Shown piece by piece: positions 1-9,636 of a DNA stretch of 64,000 nt. The DNA is from Scolanthus callimorphus (taxonomy: Eukaryota; Cnidaria; Anthozoa; Actiniaria; Edwardsiidae): NCBI GenBank assembly GCA_033964015.1, contig CM066912.1, positions 13,365,399 through 13,429,398 of the forward strand, given 5' to 3'. Position numbers and translations under genes: made by a program. The first letter of the stretch is position 1. Every line of letters starts with the position of its first letter. A model generated the notes under the pieces. That model searched no databases. It saw only the letters and a list, made by a program, of their open reading frames with translations, and was not told the origin of the DNA.

Positions 1-1016
1 GAGATTAGTCGTTTTTACACGCTCAACCATTGTGGTTTAAGCATTTCTTTCTGGATTGCAATCAGAATACCGTATTTTCTAGTGGAGCTATAGTGGAGCT
101 GACAACTGCCGTGGCTGTGTTTACTTTTGGCGGGGAGACTCGGGAGAAAGTCATGAAAGAAAAACTTGTCACGCATCTGTATGGCTGCCATCTTTAGCTC
201 GCGAGCTTTTGGTCATCATAGGACTCGTCCAGCTCCAAACTTCAGCCTTAGATAATGGTACAATGATTCTTGAATTTTCTAATGTATCTAAGCTATTCAA
301 ATTGAGACATTTTCAATTCAAATTGAGACATTTTCGACTTCTCAATTTGGTTCGGCTACAACGAGTAACTTTTGTGCGCTAATTTAATTTTGTAGAAATT
401 CCCTAAGATGTATTCCTGGCTGCGGGGAAGCTTCACAGAGTATTTCACATATGACAGGCAAGTGGAAATCTATCTAGGAATAATTATTGATGTCTATCAG
501 TGCCAATATGCACTGACATTTTACTTTTAATTTATTGTTGTCAGGCATGAACTTAGAAGTCATGAAATGACAAGATTTCCAGATGCGTCACGCTAATAGT
601 TCATCGTTGTTCTTTTTCTTCTCTACAAATAAGGATAAACTGCCCAAATGAAGTTTTTGATTGATATCCTTCAAATATTTTCCTAATATTATATGTTTTG
701 GATCATTTCTAATATATATCTTATAATTCTAGAAAGCTGATAATAACATACGGTTGTTTATCCAAAGTCAAAGCGAATGGTCTGGCCTTCCATTTCTCTT
801 TAGTGATAAAGACTTGTTTTTCTAAAAAGAAAAGCCATCTAGAATCAACCGATATCAAGTATCCGATGCTAACTGACGTGTATTGGTGTCAATTATGGTG
901 CGTTAATTTGTATGTCCACCGTCTGACACCGTCCACAGAAACGAACTTCTAAGTGAATGTTTATCATAGAGGTTTCATATTCAATGCTCCGATCCATCGA
1001 CAAGTTAGTCGATCCT
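1..1016. other. Non-coding stretch with a short tandem duplication
   Basis: No coding region could be supported. A unit of about 20 bp (ATTCAAATTGAGACATTTTC) is repeated in tandem at about 296-336. The rest is AT-rich DNA with no recognised family. Confidence 0.5.
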
Positions 1017-1025
1017 TTTCAGTTC

Positions 1026-1279
1026 TAGCCTGCTTGCAGGCGGTACTGGGTGTTTTTATCGCGGAAAACCCGGTCCGTTCGATGATTGGGCGCCATCTTG
1101 GAATTTTGAGGCGCGCGGTCCCGGGGCGAGCGCAAAAATCGGGCGAAGGGGAGGGGGGAGGAGGATTTTTGCGCTCGCCCCCGGGACCGCGCGCCTCAAA
1201 ATTCCAAGATGGCGCCCGATCATCGAACGGACCGGGTTTTCCGCGATAAAAACACCCAGTACCGCCTGCAAGCAGGCTA
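1026..1279. mobile_element. Palindromic MULE-like MITE
   Basis: The two halves are near-perfect reverse complements over about 110 bp each, around a GC-rich centre near 1140-1170. The ends are TAGCCTGC and GCAGGCTA. The direct repeat TTTCAGTTC lies at 1017-1025 and 1280-1288, a 9-bp target duplication as expected of Mutator-like (MULE) elements. Open frames on both strands are by-products of the palindrome. The superfamily is inferred from duplication length only. Confidence 0.75.
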
Positions 1280-2424
1280 TTTCAGTTCTTTCTTTAAAAT
1301 TACTTTCTTTTCTTACTTATTATGTGCACTTTTCAGGGTCTGGTTTGAAGTGATACTAGTATTTTGTAGACGTCATGCTCATTAAAGTGTAATTTAGTTA
1401 TTCATGTTGGATATTTCAGAACAACTGCCTCTAAATAATTAGGTGAGGGAAACAGTCTAGATATAGCTTAGCTTCCAAGTATGTAAATGTTTTGTGTTTC
1501 CGGTTGACTAGAACTGCCATGACATTTACAAATGTGGCAAAGAGTTCTGGAAGAGACGGAAAGCCGAAGAAGGCTTAGTCGCTTTTTTGTAATCTCGTGC
1601 GTTTTTCGGTTAGTGGATAGCCCCCCAACCTCCCCCCCCCCCCTCCCCCCCACACACACCCATGTGATTACATTTTGTGAATTTGAGTGTTCAGACGGTG
1701 AGCCCGGACTCAAAAATTCAAGCCTGGTTTGCCTGGTCAGCCCTGGCCGGAAGTTGCCTCGATCATGTAGTTGGAGCAGAACGTTGAGCCCACTTAGCCC
1801 ATACATATCGCGGGGGAGAATATACGGGGATGCTCTCCCTATTCCCTCGTATATGTAAAAATTTCATCTAAGTTCTATCTTTTAGGGGTGTCAGATATCA
1901 TCTGACTCCTTACCCAATGCTGTCTCCTTTGACCACACCCAATTTATTATTATTAATATTACTATTATTATTATTATTACCGGTAAATTTGCTGTGGACC
2001 ACACCCTGTTTACTCCTCATTTCTACCGACGATAAAACTGCACTTTATTTTTAGTGCGAGTCCCCCCCCCCCCCTCCCCCCGCCAAGGATTCCTTCTCCA
2101 GCGTAGCTAGTTTAAATTCATGTGATGGCAATAGACGGACTTACTTAAGATTAAAGGAATAATCTAGCAGAACCAACAGAGGAGTCCTAAAGGGTTGGCC
2201 TTTTAGGACGTTTTTACCGATTTCGTTTTACTAGCCAATAAAATTCGTTTACTCAGTAGCTTTGCAGACGCCTGTTATTTGCATGTACAACAGGCCTGTA
2301 GCCAGGGATGTTTGTGGGGGTTCTAATCTAGAAAAAGCGGACAACGCACCCCCGGAAAGCGGGAGGGGAGGTGAATAGCGGCGGATATATACCGAGACGG
2401 GAAGCGTCAAGAGGGGATAGTTGT
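1280..2424. other. Non-coding, with poly-C tracts
   Basis: C-rich homopolymer tracts lie near 1620-1652 and 2064-2081, with an ATT-rich simple repeat at about 1946-1980. No gene is supported; open frames of about 110 codons here overlap the simple repeats and resemble nothing known to me. Confidence 0.5.
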
Positions 2425-2608
2425 TTTAGTATATACCAAATCAGTAGAATAAAATACGATAATTAAAAGTTCAAAACGCAGTATCGCGCGCCAAACGAGC
2501 CGCCATTTCGAGAGTTCTCTCAAAACAGTAAAAAGTGCTGGATCTACTAGTTCAGGAACCAATCAGAGTGCGCGAAATTGACTACTCACTGATTTGGTAT
2601 ATACTAAA
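2425..2608. mobile_element. Short TIR MITE (184 bp)
   Basis: Perfect 21-bp terminal inverted repeats: TTTAGTATATACCAAATCAG plus T at 2425-2445 and its reverse complement at 2588-2608. The interior has no ORF. A copy of a dispersed motif (reverse of GAAGCTCCGCTTTTAGG) directly follows at 2609-2641. No clear target duplication was found. Confidence 0.7.
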
Positions 2609-4516
2609 TAGATTTAGCCAATTCCTAAAAGCGGAGCTTCCAAGAAGATTTGACGACGTGATGTAAGTGACCACAGCGGCATAAACAAGAGTAAATACCA
2701 ATCTAAAAATAACTAGGTCTGTCAAAACGCCTTATGAAGAGGAACGCCCCTTCCTATGAGCCCTTGTTTTTGACAGTTGCTCCGAAAAAGTCCAAGCAAG
2801 AAAAACTATGTTGAACTACACTGGAAAGACGTACCCTTTTGGCAAGTTAGAAACAATATAAAAATCACTGCAAATTTATGATAATTTACAAAGAAAATAC
2901 ACTTCTACATAGTATGTAGATTTGTAGATTTTTGTAGGCATTTCGTAGCAGTAAGAACAAAACGATGCGGAAATATTTACAATTTACATATGCAGAAGTA
3001 TGAACTTTTACTCTGTAATTTGCGCATTTTTCTAATGCTAATGAACGTCGCGACGTAGAAGAAACAACATTAAATCACTTATAAGCGTGACGCATATGGA
3101 AATCTTGTCACGCAACAACAACAAGATATTGACTCAATTTCAAATCACTTCCAAATCTCCACGGCGCGCTGTGCCGCAGATTTTTTTGCATAATTCTGAA
3201 GTAAATTACCTAATCTACACATTTTAGGGTGCTTCTTAGCTGCTGGAAGTGCCACTTTCGAAAACAGGACGGGTTTTCAACCACTACCTTTTCAAATGTC
3301 GTAAGGGACGCCTTCGATAGATCTTGATTTTCTTACAAAAATCATTAAAATGTAATCAAGATTTCACCTTCAGAAGAAAGATTATACAATAAATCAACAA
3401 GAAAATATAATTTGAGTTGTCGTTTTCGATGCGAAAGTAAAAAATTTCTGGCGCGAAAACTGCTCTCCGTGGCTAGGAGATTTTGGTGTTTTGGAGGGCT
3501 TCTCACCCCGTCTGGTCAAAATTCATAAAACTTCCCGAAAATAATTACTGAGATCCTTAAAACTGCATTTTGGTAGCAGGCATAGATAGTACTTTCTGTG
3601 ATATAAATATCAGGACAGGTTTGTTCCGAACCCGAAATCGAGTGGTCCGTTCTTACAGAGACAGCCTCTTAATTAATAATATTGCTCTGTAGATGGTGAA
3701 TGATATTGCTCTGTAGGTGTGCAGACCTATTCCAGGGCTGTTCCTTTTACAAAAGCAATTGTATTCTTATATGTTAAATATAAAAAAATTAATTAGTTTC
3801 GACATAGTAGAAAGCATTTTACAGGTAGTCGATCACACTTTTATGTTGTTGCGCGTGAAGCGGGTCCATAGTTTTGATAAACACTTGCAGGTTTTGTCTT
3901 CAAGGCTCATCAGACTTATTGGTCATTTTCTTTAAAATTCATGGACAACTTCAGCCAGAGGTGGCTTTTGTCAGAGGCGGCTTTCGGAAAGACCATACCA
4001 TGACACAAGTAAAACATAATTAGAGCAGTTTCCACATGACTGTCATTACAAATAACTTGAGTAATTACAAATAACTTGCTAATTTTGATTGGTTTGGGTT
4101 GTGATTGGTCAAGAGCATGGTCTTTGAAACTTATGCCAATCAGATTGTGTAGAGAAAATAATTACACAATTATACGTCTAATTAAATTGCTGACAAAAAA
4201 AGAGAGATTGTGAATCACCTCTCGCTCTGTGATTGGTTAATTGTCGAATTTCTATGCATTTGATAGGATAGTGAATTACTCATGAATTGTTTTCACAGCA
4301 GTTATGTGAAAGCTGCTATTACAGTGTATTTTTACTATAAATAGTTGTCAATTGTTGCAAATGTTTTAAACTACTTAAAAAAAATGGAGAAGACATCCTC
4401 CCTTCTAGTGTCGTCTGTTTTAAAAAAAAATTGGAAGCGAAACTTGATATGTTTCATTAAAGTTGCTATGCAAATTAACTACAACCACTAGTGGTTGTAT
4501 CAGATTTACAACATGT
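2609..4516. other. Non-coding, includes a 20-bp palindrome
   Basis: No gene seen. TACAACCACTAGTGGTTGTA at 4480-4499 is a perfect palindrome. The reading frame at 3717-3935 (72 codons) has no recognisable features. Confidence 0.5.
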
Positions 4517-4873
4517 TACAGTATGCCCAGGGGGGATTCCCCTATTTTTTGGGCAGGGGTGCTTGTCAGGAACTTTCAATTTCATCCCTAAAAGGTACCA
4601 TACATGGCATCGCTTAGTTGACTTGGGCTCCTAAAAAGGTACCAGCAAGACATATATTCATATTTTTTACGAGGGAGAATACGTCTGAAATTCAGGCAAC
4701 TAATAAGTGTAATTTGATTGATTTGCTAGAACGGACCTCTAATCGGTACCTATCTGGATTTTTTTTGCAAGTTTTCTAATTTTACCAGAGGCCTGATTTT
4801 AAACCGTAAAAGGTATGACAAGTGCCCGCACCCCAAAAATAGGGGGAGCCCCCCTCCCCCGGGATGCTACAGT
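4517..4873. mobile_element. Diverged foldback element with AAAAGGTACC motifs
   Basis: A left arm of about 4524-4567 (..GGGCAGGGGTGCTTGTCA) pairs imperfectly with a right arm at 4816-4866 (TGACAAGTGCCCGCACCCC..). Between them AAAAGGTACC-like motifs recur near 4592, 4635, 4754 and 4809. No coding capacity. Confidence 0.55.
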
Positions 4874-5166
4874 CCTGTGATTCTTATTGTGTTTCTATTG
4901 TATTGTTCTTATAAACTATTCATGATTTTTTAAGCGTGAAATATAAACTTCTTGTCTTACTCATTGGCTGATTGCAGTTTTAAACCGAACCGGGGGGTTG
5001 AGGACCTATGGAAAATCTTCCAGGGGGGCTGTATTAAACTCTGAAAATTCCAGGAGAGGGGTGTGTCTAGAGACTGGGATGTGTGCGCATGTGTGCGTAC
5101 AGTGTGGACGTGAATTTGTCTCTGTCCTGCTATTTGCTAAAATAATTAACTTATCGTGAACGAAAA

Positions 5167-5970
5167 ATGCCGGATACTATCAAGTCATTAAGAAAGAGCA
5201 ACGATGACTTAAAAAGACAGCTGGAAGCTGCCAGAAGGGATCTGAAAGTTTTAGAAGAGCGTGTCGATGTTCAAGAGCAAGCACGAGAAGATCATGGCGT
5301 CTATTGCCCTTCGTTAGAAGCTGAGACGTCTCGAAGCCTTGAGTTCCTTGGTGAAGAATACGATGACTTTCGCAAAGAACTATCCAGGATCGGAAAGCTT
5401 TTGAAAGAAATCGATGAAAGAATGGTAGGAATGGAGCGGATTGTTGATGAGTTACATGAGTATAGCTATGGCTTCAATGTTAAACTGCTAGGAGTACCAG
5501 AATTGAGATCTACTGAAAACGCGAGGGAAACAAGCAAACTGTGCCTGGATTTATTTAACGCTATGGGAGCTGAAGTCACTTTCAATGACATAGATATTGC
5601 CCATCGTGTCCCTCTACGAGATAGCAACAGAAGCGGCCCCAAGCCAATAGTGTGTAAATTCACTAGGAGATTAGCAAGAGCCACGGTAATGGAGGTGAGA
5701 AAGGAGGCAGCGAAGGTAAGCCCTTTAGTTGCCGGTTTCGGCGAAGAGGTATCAATGAAGAACATTAGATTGGTAGATCATTTAACACCGAAAGTCCAGA
5801 AGTTGTTTGCCGATGCTAAAGTCTTTAAAGAAAGTTATGATTATAGTTTTTGCTGGGCCAAGAATAACACTGTCTATCTTCGCCGCTCAGAAGATTCAAA
5901 TGCGCTAAAAGTGAAATCCGCCGCGGACCTTGCTAGGTACGCCCAAAATGAACAAGGGCAATTAACTTAG
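5167..5970 (+). CDS. LINE ORF1 protein (coiled coil + RRM-like)
   Basis: A 267-aa protein from an ATG in AAAAATGCC. Residues about 1-95 are Lys/Glu/Leu-rich and look like a coiled coil. From about residue 98 comes the RNA-binding region of L1-type ORF1 proteins: a GVPE motif near residue 110, then AHRV near residue 146 and PIVCKF near 160, the expected order of the RRM and C-terminal domains (Transposase_22-like). In this family ORF1p coats the LINE RNA as an RNP chaperone. The reading frame is intact. The partner ORF2 just downstream is truncated, so the copy cannot move alone. Family fit is judged by eye from motif order. Confidence 0.75.
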   Translation: MPDTIKSLRKSNDDLKRQLEAARRDLKVLEERVDVQEQAREDHGVYCPSLEAETSRSLEFLGEEYDDFRKELSRIGKLLKEIDERMVGMERIVDELHEYSYGFNVKLLGVPELRSTENARETSKLCLDLFNAMGAEVTFNDIDIAHRVPLRDSNRSGPKPIVCKFTRRLARATVMEVRKEAAKVSPLVAGFGEEVSMKNIRLVDHLTPKVQKLFADAKVFKESYDYSFCWAKNNTVYLRRSEDSNALKVKSAADLARYAQNEQGQLT

Positions 5971-5998
5971 CTATTCTGCCCGTAATGTCTTTATTTCC

Positions 5999-7432
5999 GT
6001 GCAATACGGCTGTTTTCCGTCGAAACTAAAGCATGCAAAAATTGTTCCCGTTTTCAAGGATGGCGACGCGGAAGAACCTTGTAACTATCGACCAATTTCT
6101 TTACTTTCAGTCTTTAACCGAATTTTTGAGAAAGTTATGTATCATCGTCTTAAGTCATTTTTAAACAAACACGAAATATTTTATGAGTCCCAGTACGGTT
6201 TTCGTGAGCAACGCTCGACCGAACATGCTATTTTGGACATAGTTAATAAAATCCAGGACCATATGGAAAAAGGAATGTTTTCTTGTGGGGTTTTTATAGA
6301 TTTACAGAAAGCCTTCGATACCGTGGACCATACCATTCTCCTGAGAAAACTAGAACATTACGGAATTAGAGGTATTGTAAATGATTGGTTCTCTTCTTAT
6401 CTAAGCAATAGAATGCAAACAACTCAAATTGGTAATCACATATCTAGAAAGGAAAAAATGCTCTGTGGCGTCCCTCAAGGATCAATCCTAGGCCCTCTAT
6501 TGTTCCTTATCTATATAAATGATATTTTCAATGCTTCCCACAAATTTGACTTCTACCTTTTTGCTGATGATACTAATTTATTATGTGCTGACAAATCCCT
6601 TAAGTCACTTGAAATTACTGTTAACACTGAACTTAACAATGTATATAAATGGCTCACTGCAAATAAACTCTCTCTTAATATAAGAAAAACTAATTACGTT
6701 ATATTTCATTCCTATCAAAAGCAAATCAATCATGAGGTAAACATTAAAATGTACGATAATAATCAAAGTAAATATGCTAAATTACAGCGTAAGGACTATG
6801 TAAAGTATCTGGGAGTCTTAATTGATAGTAATCTGAGCTGGAAACACCATATAAGTCACGTCGGAGCAAAAATTAGTAAAAATATTGGTATCATTGCAAG
6901 AATCCGTCATTTCGTCCCATTCTCAACTCTCTTAAATATATACAATTCTCTTATTCAGCCGTACCTGACTTATGGCCTTGTAGCCTGGGGACAGGCTGCT
7001 CAGACACATCTTGAAAAGCTATTAAAGCTTCAAAAACGTGCTGTTCGTTTAATGAACTTTGCACATTTTCATTCCCATGCCATTCCCTTTTTCATTTCTT
7101 CGCATATATTGCCTATTAATACACTTTACTTTAAGCTTTTGTCAACTCTTATGTTGGATGTCCATAATAACAGGACACCTCACAACTTAACAAGCTGCTT
7201 TATCCCTGCAAGCGAGACACATCAGTACAATACGCGTTCCTCGTCTGCCGGAAACTTTTTCATCAAACGTTCAAGACTAAATCAACATTTAAACTCGTTC
7301 TCTGGAAAAGGTGCTAGAGTATGGAATTCTATCCCTGAGAGCCTGCGAGTGCTACCTAAACACCTTTTCAAAAAAAGATACAATGTCTTCTATTCGAAGC
7401 ACTTGAAAGCCAAGACAGCTATGCTGATTTAA
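5999..7432 (+). CDS. LINE reverse transcriptase (ORF2 C-terminal part)
   Basis: The open frame runs from 5966; the first in-frame start-like codon is GTG at 5999, so this is a truncated ORF2 and not a natural start. Motifs in order: PVFKDGD (about 18-24), YRPISLL (30-36), the motif A region FIDLQKAFDTVDH (99-111), YGIRG (121-125), GVPQGSILGPLLF (157-169), and the catalytic YLFADD (186-191). A C-terminal WNSIPESLR segment is also typical of CR1/L2 ORF2. The RT core from its second motif on is uninterrupted, 477 codons. The apurinic endonuclease domain that normally precedes RT is absent because of the deletion at about 5966-5998. Confidence 0.9.
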   Translation: MQYGCFPSKLKHAKIVPVFKDGDAEEPCNYRPISLLSVFNRIFEKVMYHRLKSFLNKHEIFYESQYGFREQRSTEHAILDIVNKIQDHMEKGMFSCGVFIDLQKAFDTVDHTILLRKLEHYGIRGIVNDWFSSYLSNRMQTTQIGNHISRKEKMLCGVPQGSILGPLLFLIYINDIFNASHKFDFYLFADDTNLLCADKSLKSLEITVNTELNNVYKWLTANKLSLNIRKTNYVIFHSYQKQINHEVNIKMYDNNQSKYAKLQRKDYVKYLGVLIDSNLSWKHHISHVGAKISKNIGIIARIRHFVPFSTLLNIYNSLIQPYLTYGLVAWGQAAQTHLEKLLKLQKRAVRLMNFAHFHSHAIPFFISSHILPINTLYFKLLSTLMLDVHNNRTPHNLTSCFIPASETHQYNTRSSSAGNFFIKRSRLNQHLNSFSGKGARVWNSIPESLRVLPKHLFKKRYNVFYSKHLKAKTAMLI

Positions 7433-7733
7433 ATTCTTTAACCAACGAAATAAAGAAATGTTCTTGATATATTACTGTATACAATAAGTTCACAGCAATT
7501 ATAGTTTAGTTTCTTATTTCTCATTTTCTCTTTTTACCCGCAAATATGATAGTTACAACTAAACATGTATATAAAAAAAAGCAATTGTACGTAAAAATAC
7601 CTTTTTATTCTTTTCACGTCAACCACACTGCCTGCCTCGACTAGCTTTCAGCTACTTAGCAGGTTGTGTGTAACACTATTTTGTTCTATTTTGTAAATAA
7701 ATTGATTGATTGATTGATTGATTGATTGACTGG

Positions 7734-7935
7734 AAATTCCAAGGGGAGGGGTAAAAAAGGTGATTTTCCAGGGACATTTTATCCAAAAAGAGATTTCCCA
7801 AGGGTATTTTGCCAGAAAAAAATGGAAATTCCAGGGGTGGGGGTCATTTATGGGGTTGGAAATTCCAGGGGAGGGGGTCTGTTTCACGAGTGGAAATTCC
7901 AGGGGAGGGGGTCTTTTTAAGGGAGGTCCTCGACC
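7734..7935. repeat. Array of degenerate TTCCAGGGG motifs
   Basis: Irregular tandem copies of GGAAATTCCAGGGGAGGGGG and variants (near 7735, 7763, 7819, 7858, 7893), spaced about 30-40 bp. Similar motifs lie before the LINE (5020-5060). The array gives open frames on both strands but no real gene. Confidence 0.65.
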
Positions 7936-8491
7936 CCTGGTGCGGTTTATAAATGCAGTCAGCCATTGTATAATAGGTTTGGTTAAAGTGCAACTCAAGG
8001 CTGAAATTTTAATGGCTTATTTGATTGCACATTCAAAATACGAAAGAATGTTTTTTTCGTGTTCATAGCTCTTTTGGTTCATAGCTCATTTGATACTCAA
8101 GATTTTTACTAATGCAAATTAGCAAAAAATGACGTCACAACAAGACTTGGGCAAAGAGCCCAAACAATGTTTTATGTAATTCTGTTTTGGATATTTCGAT
8201 TCAATTCAAACTTGGTAACAACAAAGAATGACCAAGACCTCATAAACCAATATGCTAATTAGTGTTTCCATGGTAACCCGTTTGGCTCTGGAAGTGATTC
8301 CTGGTAGCCATACTGTAATACATACCCTATCAGAGACAAGAAAAAACTTTACCCTATGGCAGACCTACCTGTTACCTATCCTCCTCATGCCTATGGCAGA
8401 CCTCAGGAGCCTCCCAAAAAAACCCCTAGCATATCCATCTACCATATACGATGGAGTGCCCCACCCCATGCCAATTGGGCAGTTGGGCAGT

Positions 8492-8656
8492 TCCTCAGAA
8501 TTCCAGGGCGGATGGAAGAAGAGCTTGGAATTTCAGGGCGGGCACCCTTAAATACGACATTCCAGGGTGAGTAAGCATAATTTCCAGGGTGGTCATGATA
8601 AAATCACTGGAACTGCAGGGTGGTTGGTTCAAATTAAAAAAATCCAGGGTGGGTAG
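8492..8656. repeat. Second TTCCAGGG(C/T)GG motif array
   Basis: Six copies of TTCCAGGGCGG or close variants at about 8498, 8530, 8560, 8581, 8613 and 8640, spaced about 20-32 bp. It may be a diverged continuation of the array at 7.7-7.9 kb. Non-coding. Confidence 0.55.
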
Positions 8657-8835
8657 CTCTTGTTGCGACTGCTGCCCATTCCTTTTTACCCAATATATTT
8701 ATATTAATTGCCAACGAGCCAGCCGAGCCAAGAGGCGAGGCTGGCGAGGCGGCAGCATCATAGAGCCGTGCGAGGAGAGCGTACAGGCGGAAAAAATCTC
8801 GAGTGATGTGTAAAAAGTGTAAGGTGTAAGACCCG

Positions 8836-8935
8836 GCCAATCAAAGACATTTTAAGAATTGGCCAATCGGAGTGCGCTTTGTATCGTGCAATCGGTGCTC
8901 GACCAATCGGCGCGTAGATATGTGACGTCATGGCC
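8836..8935 (+). promoter_or_regulatory. CCAAT/CRE promoter-like region of the Helitron-type unit
   Basis: Three CCAAT boxes (8836, 8862, 8903; two of them CCAATCGG) are followed by a CRE octamer TGACGTCA at 8923-8930 that overlaps the candidate ATG at 8930. The cluster sits directly upstream of a candidate first exon ending in a consensus splice donor. No TATA box is obvious. The promoter role is inferred from motif clustering and position. Confidence 0.45.
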
Positions 8936-9003
8936 GCATGGTTGTACTTCGCTGTCCCTCGTTGTCTCTTCTGCTGTTTCGTTTGGGTTGAGTCGCTTGT
9001 GAG
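8930..9003 (+). other. Candidate first coding exon of the protease gene
   Basis: ATG at 8930 opens a frame of 24 full codons that reaches GAG|GTAAGA, a strong donor, at 9003/9004. A polypyrimidine tract and CAG-like acceptor (CTCAAG) end at 9636. Joining 9003 to 9637 keeps the frame into the protease ORF. That ORF is open upstream only from 9617 and has no ATG before the M in REMFRN, so an upstream exon is needed. The encoded start is hydrophobic and Cys/Phe-rich. This is a splice prediction from sequence only. Confidence 0.4.
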
Positions 9004-9128
9004 GTAAGAAATACGCTATTTTTGGCGTTCTTTTGTGAGCTTTATTTGTTCTGATAACTTGCCGCTTATCGGTACACTTTAGTTTAGTGCTACTGTACAA
9101 AATTCATTGAGCTAGCGAGCTCAACAAT

Positions 9129-9368
9129 CGGCCAGTGAACCAGAGAGTAGTCAACTCGAAATCGGCCAGCGTGCCAAGTTGACTATAACGCCAGCGAGCA
9201 TAAAACAAATCAAATCAACTGTTTAGTCACATTCAAAGCAAATCCAAGTTAATTGGTCAGTGTGCCAAACAGTTTGTACACACATAAACCGGCCAGCGTG
9301 CCACAATATTGATCAAAAGTTGAATAGTTGAATCAACACGTGAGTCACAAAAAAAGGGCTAGTGCCAA
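9129..9368 (+). repeat. Dispersed GGCCAGCGTGCCA motifs in the leader intron
   Basis: About six copies of CGGCCAGCGTGCCA or variants at 9129, 9163, 9188, 9254, 9290 and 9354, all in one orientation and 25-66 bp apart, within the proposed first intron. The spacing is irregular, so this is not a simple tandem repeat. Clustered copies near the start of a transposon could be protein-binding sites; that is speculation. Confidence 0.5.
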
Positions 9369-9636
9369 CCTATCAGAAAGGAATAAACAACAATCGCAGC
9401 TGAATTGCACAGCTTAACTTTCTGAATCTACCACCAAACCAAATTGTTTTGAACTCAAATTCTAATATTAGGTGTTAGTAACTTGAAATTTTTATTCATT
9501 CGTTCCCTCTTTGTTTTTCGAAGGAAGGTAAACTAAAGTACGCATCCATAGAACCGATAAAGCTCACAAGAGTTATTAATTATGTATCTATTGTTTGTAT
9601 TGTTGTTCTTTCATAATTTCGCTGTCACCACTCAAG

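Larger units (their letters stand above)
5078..7727 (+). mobile_element. CR1/L2-like LINE with internal deletion
   Basis: A non-LTR retrotransposon with ORF1 (5167-5970), the C-terminal part of ORF2 (to 7432), a 3' UTR and a terminal ATTG tandem tail at about 7700-7729. Tails of short tandem repeats rather than poly-A are typical of CR1/L2-type LINEs. GACTGG lies just outside both ends (5072-5077 and 7728-7733), a possible short target duplication. The endonuclease domain and the start of the reverse transcriptase are missing: ORF1 stops at 5970 and the open frame resumes at 5966 already inside RT. The element is therefore non-autonomous. It sits within an older run of TTCCAGGGG-type repeats seen on both sides. 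Confidence 0.8.

Noticed and set aside
953..1271. Overlapping open frames on both strands with near-identical peptides
   Set aside because: They are the two arms of the palindromic element at 1026-1279, so both strands read the same sequence.
5466..5765. Minus-strand frame opposite LINE ORF1
   Set aside because: Antisense shadow of a recognisable ORF1 coding region.
7648..8068. Open frames of 64-116 codons around the TTCCAGGGG array
   Set aside because: Composition follows the repeat motif; peptides are repeats of GNSRGGGSF-like units with no domain.
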